From contig DALTVX010000088.1 of the NCBI GenBank assembly GCA_029987395.1, positions 1-9,462 on the forward strand: DNA of 9,462 nt, read 5' to 3'. The stretch is from Methanocorpusculum sp. (GTDB taxonomy: Archaea; Halobacteriota; Methanomicrobia; Methanomicrobiales; Methanocorpusculaceae). Of this stretch, positions 1 to 7,100 are shown piece after piece; the first letter of the stretch is position 1, and the number at the start of each line of letters is the position of its first letter. The position numbers were made by a program, and so were the translations under genes. The notes beneath the pieces were generated by a model, which saw only the letters and a list, made by a program, of their open reading frames with translations, did no database searches and was not told the origin of the DNA.

Positions 1-139
1 CAGGCGTTTCGTTGCCGACAGCAACGCGAGCAAGGCTCCGGCTCCGTGAAGAGATGGAAAATCCTTCGGGTGTGTCTGCGCCAATATCAGTATACGTATT
101 TTCTGTGGTAACCGCGGGGTGTAATGATTCCTTTGACAT
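1..139 (-). CDS. cbiC: Cobalt-precorrin-8 methylmutase CbiC, N-terminal part (runs off left edge)
   Basis: Seen: reading leftwards from an ATG at 137-139, 46 codons stay open to the window edge. The protein begins MSKESLHPAV and contains DIGADTPEGFSISSRSRSLA, then VGNETP. An almost ideal ribosome site (AAGGAGG, about 6 nt before the ATG) fixes the start. Known: the D-x-GA-T-EG ... SR ... VG..TP pattern is the usual N-terminus of precorrin-8X/cobalt-precorrin-8 methylmutases (CbiC/CobH), which move the C11 methyl to C12 to give cobyrinate (hydrogenobyrinate in the aerobic route). The cytosolic enzyme acts last before amidation. The start lies 53 nt inside cbiH in another frame. The catalytic His region is outside the window, so activity cannot be judged. 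It is the sixth visible gene of the operon. CbiC is by far the best reading. Confidence 0.82.
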   Translation of the reverse strand, partial: MSKESLHPAVTTENTYTDIGADTPEGFSISSRSRSLARVAVGNETP

Positions 140-848
140 GATCGTCCTCCTTCCATAATCTGCTTTCTTCGCCCCCGATGATCAGGATCGAGTGCATATC
201 TACAATGTCATCGTTCTCAGCAAGCTTGCCAAGCGTTGTTATATGTGTCTCTTCTCCGTTCCGATATACATTCTTGACGATGCCTACAGGGGTTTCTAGA
301 TCCCGGCAATTCAGGATTATCTTGAGTGCTTTTGAGAGATTCAGCGGGCGGCCGCGGCTCTTTGGATTGTACAGAGCGATCGGGGTCCCCATCTGTGCTG
401 CAAGACCCAGGCGTTTTTCTATGACCTCCCATGGTGTGAGGAGGTCGGAAAGACTCAACGTCACGTAGTCCCCGGATAGAGGGGAGCCAAGTCTGCTTGC
501 CGCCGCAGTTGCGGCAGTGACGCCTGGATGTATCACTACCTGTTGAGATGGGAACTCGCGTTCGACCAGCTCGAGAACGATGCTTGCCATACCATAGACG
601 CCGGCATCTCCTCCTGAGATCATGGCGACGTTGTGGTCTGCCGCAAGACGTGCTGCTTCACGGGCACGGTCGACCTCCTTTCCCATCGAACTTCTGATGA
701 CCTGTTTGTTTTTCAACAGCGGTTCAAGCATCTCAAGATAAAATGCATTGCCGATGATCACATCTGCCAAGGCAATTGCCTTCATGGCGGCCGGAGTCAA
801 CTGCTGTGTGCTTCCCGGTCCTGAACTTACGATCGATAAAATACCCAT
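87..848 (-). CDS. cbiH: Cobalt-factor III / precorrin-3B C17-methyltransferase CbiH
   Basis: SAM-dependent enzyme that methylates C17 and drives ring contraction to give cobalt-precorrin-4 in the anaerobic B12 pathway; cytosolic. The 253 residues match the usual size of a single-domain tetrapyrrole methylase. Visible landmarks are the N-terminal GPG loop (10-12), SGGDAGVYGMA (about 78-88), PGVTAATAAASRLGSPLSGD (108-127), SLSDLLTPW (132-140), YNPKSRGRP (160-168), the GIVKNVYRNGEE stretch (189-200) and HSILIIGGEES (219-229). The DLLTPW and NPKSRGRP signatures separate CbiH/CobJ from its methylase paralogues. The ATG lies 1 nt after the cbiG stop with only a weak GGAAAA in front, so translation is probably coupled. 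Its last 53 nt also encode the start of cbiC. No defects are visible. Confidence 0.95.
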   Translation of the reverse strand: MGILSIVSSGPGSTQQLTPAAMKAIALADVIIGNAFYLEMLEPLLKNKQVIRSSMGKEVDRAREAARLAADHNVAMISGGDAGVYGMASIVLELVEREFPSQQVVIHPGVTAATAAASRLGSPLSGDYVTLSLSDLLTPWEVIEKRLGLAAQMGTPIALYNPKSRGRPLNLSKALKIILNCRDLETPVGIVKNVYRNGEETHITTLGKLAENDDIVDMHSILIIGGEESRLWKEDDHVKGIITPRGYHRKYVY

Positions 849-849
849 A

Positions 850-1719
850 TTATTTTCCTATAGCAACGGTTACACGACCGTACACGGTTTTTTTCAAAAT
901 GAGCGTCCCGGTCTTTGAAAGGGCGAGAGCACACGGCTCGGCGACCCCGCGAAGTCCAAGCATCTCTGCACGTGACGGAGTTTTCGGTACCTGTTTGTTG
1001 ATTGTTTCATCATCCAGAAAGATGAGGTTTCCGGAAAGTGAGGCGACCCCGTCATGAAGTCCCTTTTCATGGAACTTTTTGACGGTGGTGGCATACAAGG
1101 TCACGGAATCCAGTGAGATCCCGGCATCTTTGCATGCAGATGAGATGGCGCTTTTTATTTCGTCAGCGGTGGTGCCAAGTCTGCACCCGATCCCGATCAC
1201 GTAACGAGAGTCGGTGACGAGAACAGATACTCCTGGATCTGCGATGACGATCTTTGGAGCTTGTACACGAACGATCGGGACGTCGCCATCCAAGATCGCT
1301 CCGTTCACCTCTCGCGTCGATGAACGGTTCACAATAGTGAAGCCGCCTGATCGTGCCGTCTCTTCGACGGAGGGGCGGCCCATAACTTCGGTCGCTGTCG
1401 AAATTACCGGTTCGATCCCAAGTTCGGCGAGCCGTTTTGCAACTTCATTCCCTCCATGGTGTCCGCCAAGAACCGGAATGGCATATTTCAGATCCGGCGT
1501 GACAACCACGACTGCGGGATCATGCCACTTGTCGGTGAGAAGCGGGGCGCATCCTCGAACAGCGATACCTGCTGACATGACCCCGACGATCACATCACAT
1601 TTCCCATACAGATCAGCGAATACGCTGGCAGAATACGGTAATGTTTCCGCTTCCAGAAACGCTGCGATGCGCATTCCAGACTCATGGAATCTGGGTAGAG
1701 TGACAACGACGATCTTCAT
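850..1719 (-). CDS. cbiG: Cobalt-precorrin-5A hydrolase CbiG
   Basis: Opens the delta-lactone of cobalt-precorrin-5A and releases the two-carbon fragment as acetaldehyde, giving cobalt-precorrin-5B. Seen in 289 residues: an N-terminal region with MSAGIAVRGCAPLL (48-61), DPAVVVV (67-73), LGGHHGGNEVAKRLA (84-98) and ISTATEV (106-112). A C-terminal CbiG domain follows, with GIGCRLGTTADEI (176-188) and GVAEPCALA (258-266). The order is the normal one. The protein is shorter than the roughly 350 residues I recall for enterobacterial CbiG, mainly in the N-terminal part. Its ATG overlaps the cbiF stop by 4 nt (ATGA) and no clear Shine-Dalgarno precedes it, so it is probably translated by coupling. 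No fusion with other Cbi domains is seen. Confidence 0.94.
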   Translation of the reverse strand: MKIVVVTLPRFHESGMRIAAFLEAETLPYSASVFADLYGKCDVIVGVMSAGIAVRGCAPLLTDKWHDPAVVVVTPDLKYAIPVLGGHHGGNEVAKRLAELGIEPVISTATEVMGRPSVEETARSGGFTIVNRSSTREVNGAILDGDVPIVRVQAPKIVIADPGVSVLVTDSRYVIGIGCRLGTTADEIKSAISSACKDAGISLDSVTLYATTVKKFHEKGLHDGVASLSGNLIFLDDETINKQVPKTPSRAEMLGLRGVAEPCALALSKTGTLILKKTVYGRVTVAIGK

Positions 1720-2429
1720 CCGTATAGGTGGGAGTTTGTATATGCTGCGTGGATACCGGCAACGATATCGCCGACGATAATGAGTGCAGAGCGGGTTATC
1801 TCCGCATCATGAACAAGGCCTGATATGGTCTCGATGGTCCCTTTTATGATCTTCTGATCAGGCCAGGATGCGTGATAGACCACGGCGACCGGCGTGGTTT
1901 TTGGCCGCTTGAGTTTTTTCATCACGGTGTCGATGTGCCCTGTTGAAAGAAAAATCACCATCGTTGTTCCGTGAGCTGAAAGTTCTGCGATCTGATCTGA
2001 TTCTAACGTTTCGCCTGCTGATCGGGTGACGATGACGGATTCAGAGACCCCGCGAAGAGTGTACTCGGTTTGAAGTGCTGCTGCTGCGCCAAACATCGAG
2101 GAGACGCCGGGGATAATTTCTGCATGGATCCCTTTTGCCTCAAGAGGAGCCATCTGTTCAACGATCGAGCCATAGATCGACGGGTCGCCGGAATGAAGAC
2201 GGACCACGAGCTTTCCTGCCCGCACTCCTTCTTCAATAACGCCGGTGATCTCCTCAAGCTTCATGCCCCATGAGTCAAGTTTCACCAGTGCCGGGGATAC
2301 GGCGACGAGTTCAGGATTCACGAGAGATCCCGCATAGACGAGGACATCCGCACGTTTCAGAAGATCCATTCCCTTCACGGTGATAAGTCCCGGATCCCCG
2401 CATCCTGCTCCGACGATATAATATTTCAT
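1716..2429 (-). CDS. cbiF: Cobalt-precorrin-4 C11-methyltransferase CbiF
   Basis: SAM-dependent methylase that puts a methyl group on C11 of cobalt-precorrin-4, giving cobalt-precorrin-5A, the substrate of the CbiG product of the next gene. In 237 residues the CbiF/CobM set is visible: GAGCGDPGLIT (7-17), VYAGSLVNP (31-39), RLHSGDPSIYGS (77-88), IPGVSSMFGAAAALQTEYTL (106-125) and VVYHASWPDQ (183-192). The YAGSLVNP and ASWPDQ motifs make C11 specificity the best call over other tetrapyrrole methylases. Residue 126 is Arg where I expect Pro in the usual TEYTLPG, a minor change. The start overlaps the cbiL stop by 4 nt, and GAGG lies 5 nt upstream. The stop overlaps the cbiG start by 4 nt. Confidence 0.95.
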   Translation of the reverse strand: MKYYIVGAGCGDPGLITVKGMDLLKRADVLVYAGSLVNPELVAVSPALVKLDSWGMKLEEITGVIEEGVRAGKLVVRLHSGDPSIYGSIVEQMAPLEAKGIHAEIIPGVSSMFGAAAALQTEYTLRGVSESVIVTRSAGETLESDQIAELSAHGTTMVIFLSTGHIDTVMKKLKRPKTTPVAVVYHASWPDQKIIKGTIETISGLVHDAEITRSALIIVGDIVAGIHAAYTNSHLYG

Positions 2430-3037
2430 AACTTCCTCGCGATCATGATGCTGAAATAGTTGGTCTCCTCGGGAAGAACATCCCGATAGACCATCTCTCC
2501 TTCCATATACATCCGTTCAACAACGATGAAATCATTGAAGCCGGCTGTTTTGAGCGACTCAGCCTGTTGCCGCGGTTTGGTGACCTTCATCAGGATCTTT
2601 GTGGACGGGGCGGATGGCCCGTCGGTCACCAGAAACGCACCGTTCACGGGGATTTTTGCGTGGGACGCGACCGCGGTTATGGAGCTTATGCCGGGGATCG
2701 TTTCTACGACGAGGTCAGGGACGAGTGTTTTTACCATCTCAGCAAGGCGTGAAAATGTCGAGTAGAAATTCGGGTCCCCGATAAGTCCAAAGACAGCATT
2801 ACCGGATTTTGCAAACGGCAGGATCTTTTTTGCGTTTTTCTGCATGCATTCGGTGATCTCAGTTTCGTTTCTTGTCATCGGAAAATCGAGGGTCACGATC
2901 TCTTTTGCATAGGGTCTGACCAGTTCAAGGGCCATTCCACCAGGAACAAATACGATGTCTGCCTCCTGTAATATACGAACAGCTTTGAGGGTCAGAAGTT
3001 CAGCATCACCGGGGCCAAGGCCAACTGCGGTCAGCAT
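2426..3037 (-). CDS. cbiL: Cobalt-factor II / precorrin-2 C20-methyltransferase CbiL
   Basis: SAM-dependent methylase that acts at C20 of cobalt-factor II and supplies cobalt-factor III to CbiH. Seen in 203 residues: GLGPGD (6-11), LTLKAVRIL (15-23), IVFVPGG (28-34), GDPNFYSTFSRL (87-98) and IPGISSITAVASHAKIP (114-130). The FYSTF and SSITA-A-A-IP signatures identify the C20 class. The protein is shorter than the roughly 230 residues I recall for bacterial CbiL, but the fold landmarks are all present and nothing suggests truncation. The start is well supported by GGAGG six nt before ATG. The gene overlaps cbiT by 7 nt and cbiF by 4 nt. Confidence 0.93.
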   Translation of the reverse strand: MLTAVGLGPGDAELLTLKAVRILQEADIVFVPGGMALELVRPYAKEIVTLDFPMTRNETEITECMQKNAKKILPFAKSGNAVFGLIGDPNFYSTFSRLAEMVKTLVPDLVVETIPGISSITAVASHAKIPVNGAFLVTDGPSAPSTKILMKVTKPRQQAESLKTAGFNDFIVVERMYMEGEMVYRDVLPEETNYFSIMIARKL

Positions 3038-3561
3038 CTTCTGCCTCCATGGATGATATAGATGGGATTTATTGGTTGAAACATGATACGCTCCTTAAGA
3101 TCATGGGATCTTGATACCTGCAGATGGACGGCTTCGATGAAGATACCGAGATCCTTCATCGCATGAATGGTCTCGACGGCAGTTTCTAAAAGAACGGCAT
3201 TGACGACGATACTGCGTGTCCTTTCATTTTTCAAACAGACGAGGACATCACGAATATCGCGGCTCCCGCCAAGAAATGCACAGTCGATTTTTTTATGCGG
3301 AGTTTGCAGAAAGTCGAGGGCCTCTCCTTCGAAGATCTCCACATCCATGCCCTCGCAGGTTTCTTTCGTGCAGAGAATGGCCTCCGGTCTTCGATCAACT
3401 GCATAGACATGCCCTTCGCTTCCAGCGAGTTTTACGATCTCTGCCGTGACCGTTCCTGTTCCACAACCCATATCGATGACGGTGTCACCCGGACGTATGC
3501 CGAGTTTGGCAAGTGAGACGGCCATGACTTCCGGTTGGGTGGGTCCTCCGGGTAGATTCAT
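3031..3561 (-). CDS. cbiT: Cobalt-precorrin-6B C15-methyltransferase (decarboxylating) CbiT
   Basis: First gene of the visible operon. CbiT methylates C15 and removes the acetate carboxyl at C12, working with CbiE (C5 methylation), which is not in this window. In 176 residues there is a class I SAM fold: GGPTQPEV at the N-terminus (5-12), motif I VIDMGCGTGT (28-37), acidic motif II YAVDRRPEA (53-61), CAFLGGSRDI (94-103), VNAVLLET (120-127) and a FQPINPIYIIHGG ending (161-173). TQPEV plus FLGGS separates CbiT from other small methyltransferases. It is a stand-alone CbiT, not the CbiET/CobL fusion. The start is fixed by AGGTGATC, 5 nt before the ATG. A TATA-like element lies about 40 nt upstream. 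Confidence 0.94.
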   Translation of the reverse strand: MNLPGGPTQPEVMAVSLAKLGIRPGDTVIDMGCGTGTVTAEIVKLAGSEGHVYAVDRRPEAILCTKETCEGMDVEIFEGEALDFLQTPHKKIDCAFLGGSRDIRDVLVCLKNERTRSIVVNAVLLETAVETIHAMKDLGIFIEAVHLQVSRSHDLKERIMFQPINPIYIIHGGRRC

Positions 3562-3566
3562 TTTCT

Positions 3567-3607
3567 GATCACCTAAGTAAATGCATTTTCTATAAAGAAA
3601 ATATACT
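3567..3607 (-). promoter_or_regulatory. Probable cbi operon promoter and ribosome site
   Basis: Seen on the minus strand: AGTATATTTT (3598-3607) followed after about 24 nt by AGGTGATC (3567-3574) and the cbiT ATG. The second element pairs fully with the 3' end of archaeal 16S rRNA (GATCACCT). A TATA box centred near 3603 would place transcription start near 3578, giving a leader under 20 nt. A second AT element, TTTATAG (3590-3596), is too close to the start codon to be the TATA box if the ribosome site is transcribed. The ribosome site is certain in form; the promoter is inferred. Confidence 0.5.
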
Positions 3608-3660
3608 AAGGGGTTATTTGATGTACGGGGTTATAGAATAATTGGTTTAGGGTAGCCGAA

Positions 3661-3680
3661 CAGAGGAAAAAAAGTTATTT
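3661..3680 (-). terminator. Oligo-T terminator candidate after the protease pair
   Basis: Minus-strand reading after the 3710 stop meets AAAATAAC and then a run of seven T (3667-3673). Archaeal transcription commonly ends at such T runs without a hairpin. It lies about 37 nt past the stop of the small propeptide-like gene and upstream of the cbi promoter, so it would separate the two transcription units. Confidence 0.4.
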
Positions 3681-3709
3681 TGGTTTCGCCACACAGGATA
3701 AGAAGTGAA

Positions 3710-4135
3710 TCAGTTTCTTCTGCGAAGATACAGTGCGGTCCCGCATCCAAGAAGAATTCCTATGATCGGGAAGGGCGTCTGTGGTGTATCATTGTTAGGG
3801 GTCTGTGTTGGATCCGGGTCGATTGAGGCGGTATAATCCGGTTCAGCATAGATAACGCCGGTCTGATTTTGATAATATGCGAGGGCTTCTGTCACGGTCT
3901 GGTCTGGAGAGATCCTGATCAAATAGAGGCCGGGAACCAGAGAGGAATAGTTGTAGAGTATGGACTCTTTGGACACAAGAGTGGTGATATCAATTAATGT
4001 TGTATCGATTTTGATGAACAACTGGTTCTGTGCATATTGCTGATCGTTCATAGAAGTGTCCAGCGCTGATACAGACCCCATGAAAAGGAGCGAGATCACC
4101 AAAAAAATGATGAGTATTTTATTCATTTTGATCAT
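3710..4135 (-). CDS. Membrane-anchored stand-alone subtilase-propeptide-like protein
   Basis: Seen: 141 residues in four parts. A signal peptide (about 1-24, ending GSVSA) comes first. A propeptide-like domain (about 38-102) has FIKID, LVPGLYLIRI, TVTEALAYYQN and GVIYAEPDY. A Pro/Thr/Asp-rich linker (103-121) follows. Last is one hydrophobic segment (about 122-137) closed by RRRN. The middle domain is plainly homologous to the propeptide of the neighbouring subtilase (FVKYD, LVPGLQIIEL, TVEEAVNYYN, GVLYAEPDY), yet no catalytic domain follows. The ATG overlaps the protease stop by 4 nt (ATGA), so the two are probably co-expressed; an ATG three codons later is an alternative start. Known: subtilase propeptides (I9 type) inhibit and help fold their enzymes. 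Inferred: a tethered inhibitor, folding helper or anchor facing outside the cell. The PFP-hydrophobic-RRR tail resembles archaeal sorting tails but lacks a PGF motif. Confidence 0.8.
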   Translation of the reverse strand: MIKMNKILIIFLVISLLFMGSVSALDTSMNDQQYAQNQLFIKIDTTLIDITTLVSKESILYNYSSLVPGLYLIRISPDQTVTEALAYYQNQTGVIYAEPDYTASIDPDPTQTPNNDTPQTPFPIIGILLGCGTALYLRRRN

Positions 4136-7100
4136 ACGGTAAGTGCACCATATTTTCCATCTGCATCAACATAAAGCCAGTACCCGTTTCCTAGCGTCAT
4201 GAAGCGCTCAGCGCTGTTCGCACCCGAACCCCCGTTGATGATCGCATTATCATATGCCCCCTCGGCAAGATCCCATGGGATGAGGGTTTTCCAGGTATTG
4301 TTGAGACAGAGAAGAGTATTGTTTGCTGTAGTTTCCCCTTTTGCTGATAATCCAATGGCATTCCATCCGGCATAGACGGGTTTTTCCGTGAATTCGATTG
4401 GACCTAACTTATACACAGGAGTTATCTCAATTGGACCTATCGTATATATCCAGTACGCATTTAGGGGCCGTATTTCATCAGTTGGTTTCAGTTTAGTCCA
4501 AGATACGGCGATTGTGGGATCATAATATAAGACCCCTCGGTTATCGGTTTCTACTGCTCCAAAAAGTTTTGCCGCGGTGTTATTTGTTGTGTTCAAGGTC
4601 TTTGGCACTGAAACGTAATTCCAGCCATGTATCAGAGGTAGTTTAGTCTCTTTCGATAGATCGGTGATGCTAAACGTCAGATTCAGATACCTGTCATCAT
4701 TTGCCGGATCATCAAGTGCCTGGCAGACCTTTTTGAATGCCGGAAGACCTGTGGTATTTGCTGTATTGACAAGGAAAATATCTCCATTCCCTCCGGTCGG
4801 TGCTGCAGTGTTGTTCTGATAGATACATACACAATTGTTCGGGCTTTCGAGCCGGACAGGTGCAATATTAAATATACCATCATACATCGAGTGTTGGATC
4901 ACCACGAAGCAGGAATCAGCTGAAAAATTCTCGGTTGAGAAGTTTACTTTATACGAACCATCACCATTAACAGAGAAACGCTTTGATATGGTATAGTGTT
5001 CAGTGAATACATAGTAGCGAAGACTACCTCCGGTATTTTCTGCAATTCCCGTGATAACGATCTCATCACCTTTTATTACATCTAATGAAGTTGTGTTTGC
5101 AGTAAATTTCCAGGGTTCAGGTGTACATACATTGAACTTCGTGATTTCAGAAGATTTGTGAATTGAAGGGGTGTATGTGTTCAATGTTTTGTCCCAGTCA
5201 GGTGAATCAGCGAAAAGTGCATATACCTTCCATATGCCTGAGGCTACATTATTCAAAGGGACTGCATCAAAAATAGTAGGGTCTCGACTGATATTGGCTG
5301 AATCAAAAGTTCTGTCACCAAAAGTATAGGTCGGTATGCCTTCTGGGGACTTAAAATACAGAGCGTATAAGAGTCCGTTGCTGCCAGTTACGTTGAAATC
5401 GATCGTCTGATTTTTCGGGATGCTCCGATCGGAAATTAGGGTCGATGTACTGTTGAGATATCCGGAAAGGTGGATATCGGGGTACTTCAATGTAAAGAGA
5501 TTCGCAGGCGATGTACTGTTGCTCGAATACAAGCCTTCTGGAATATTTTCACCCATAACTGAACCATTTATATTAGTGATTACTGAACCCTCTTGATTAC
5601 CACTAACCCATCGATAATAGTTCGTATTCGGTTTCAACGCCCCGTTCTGATAGATGTAAACAATAGATCCTGCCGCAGGGTCACCAGCGCAGATGCTAAA
5701 ATTAAGGTTCACATAAATATCATCGTGTGCTTTATTATCAAGAGCTTGGCAAATCTTCGTAAAAGCTGGGAAACCTGTGGTATTGCTCATGTTAAAGAGG
5801 CGGATATCACCTGATCCTCCCGTAGGTTCAGCGGTGTTATTCTGAAAAGCATAGAGGAGGTTATTTGTTTGATCTCGGATCGGGATCACATTGAAGTAAT
5901 GATCGTACATCGGGTGCTGGATAATAATAAAGCACGGACTGCCAACAGCAAGATTTGCAGTTGAGAAGTTTTTTGCATACGTTCCATTCTTAACTGAGAA
6001 AGATCCCCACCCTGTGGAATGTGGAGCTAACACAAAGTAGCTAAGCCTGTCTGTGCCTTCAGCAATTCCAGAAATAGTAATGTTGTCTCCCTTTGTGATC
6101 ACAGACGGGGATGACGTAGTAATAGTAAACTTCGGTGCAACAGGTGCTGTTACAACAATAGGAAGAGTGCCGCTAATACCATTCTTTGCAGTTACCGTAA
6201 TTAGAGCAGATCCTTCTGCCTTCGCAGTGTATATGCTGCCTTGAAAGGATATAACTGATGAATCGTTACTTGACCATGTGACAGGAGAATCTGGTATCTT
6301 TATACCATACTGATCTTTGACTACAGGGATCCCTAATACACCGGTTGTATGACATGCTACAGACGTTGTGATATTAGATAGATCAATGGTCGTGGGAACT
6401 AAAGGCAGCATATTTATTGCGGCAGAGGCATTGACGATACCTCCGGTGACGACTTTTCCCGCCAGACCCTGCTTAGTATTGACGGTAGTCAGAATGATAC
6501 TTTTTATTTCAAGATTTGTCAAATCGGGATTTGCTGATTTGATCAGAGCAGCAAGGCCGGAAACCATTGGAGTCGCCATTGAGGTTCCATCATGATACGC
6601 ATATGAATTTCCACTTTTCTGATAATTGGTATCTATAGCAAAACAACGGAGCACCGCAATGCTATCGGTCTCAGTTGCCCGATACAGATACCCGATATAA
6701 TAAGGCCCCGACCCAAGAATATCATTCACGTATGATACATCGATATATGAGTATTCGTTCTCAAGTAGACATATGTCTATTAGTATCATAACGTTTCTTT
6801 TCGCCAAAATATCCGCTTCTAAACCAGCAATAGTTGTGTAACTATCATAAGGTTTGTTTGAAATAACAACATCAAATTTGTCTGAAGGATAGAGTTCCCA
6901 GTCATAATCTAATAGTAATTCGCTGGGCTCACCGACTATTAAGACACTGTTTTTTAAATATATGAGAGACAGTGCATTTCCAAAAGCGTGGGCACCCTCA
7001 TAACCAGGATAGAAATTCCACCCATAAGCATCCGGGCCATTATAATCAGTAATTATTCCGTATTGATTTCTCGTATTTTCATTCAGATAGAATGTCGTGA

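Noticed and set aside
1214..1780. Long open frame of 188 codons on the + strand
   Set aside because: It lies antisense to cbiG and the end of cbiF, which carry clear family motifs. It has no recognisable motifs, and it is the kind of shadow expected in this codon usage.
3562..3709. Cobalamin riboswitch upstream of cbiT
   Set aside because: The space between the TATA-like element and the start codon leaves under 20 nt of leader. No B12-box-like sequence was seen.
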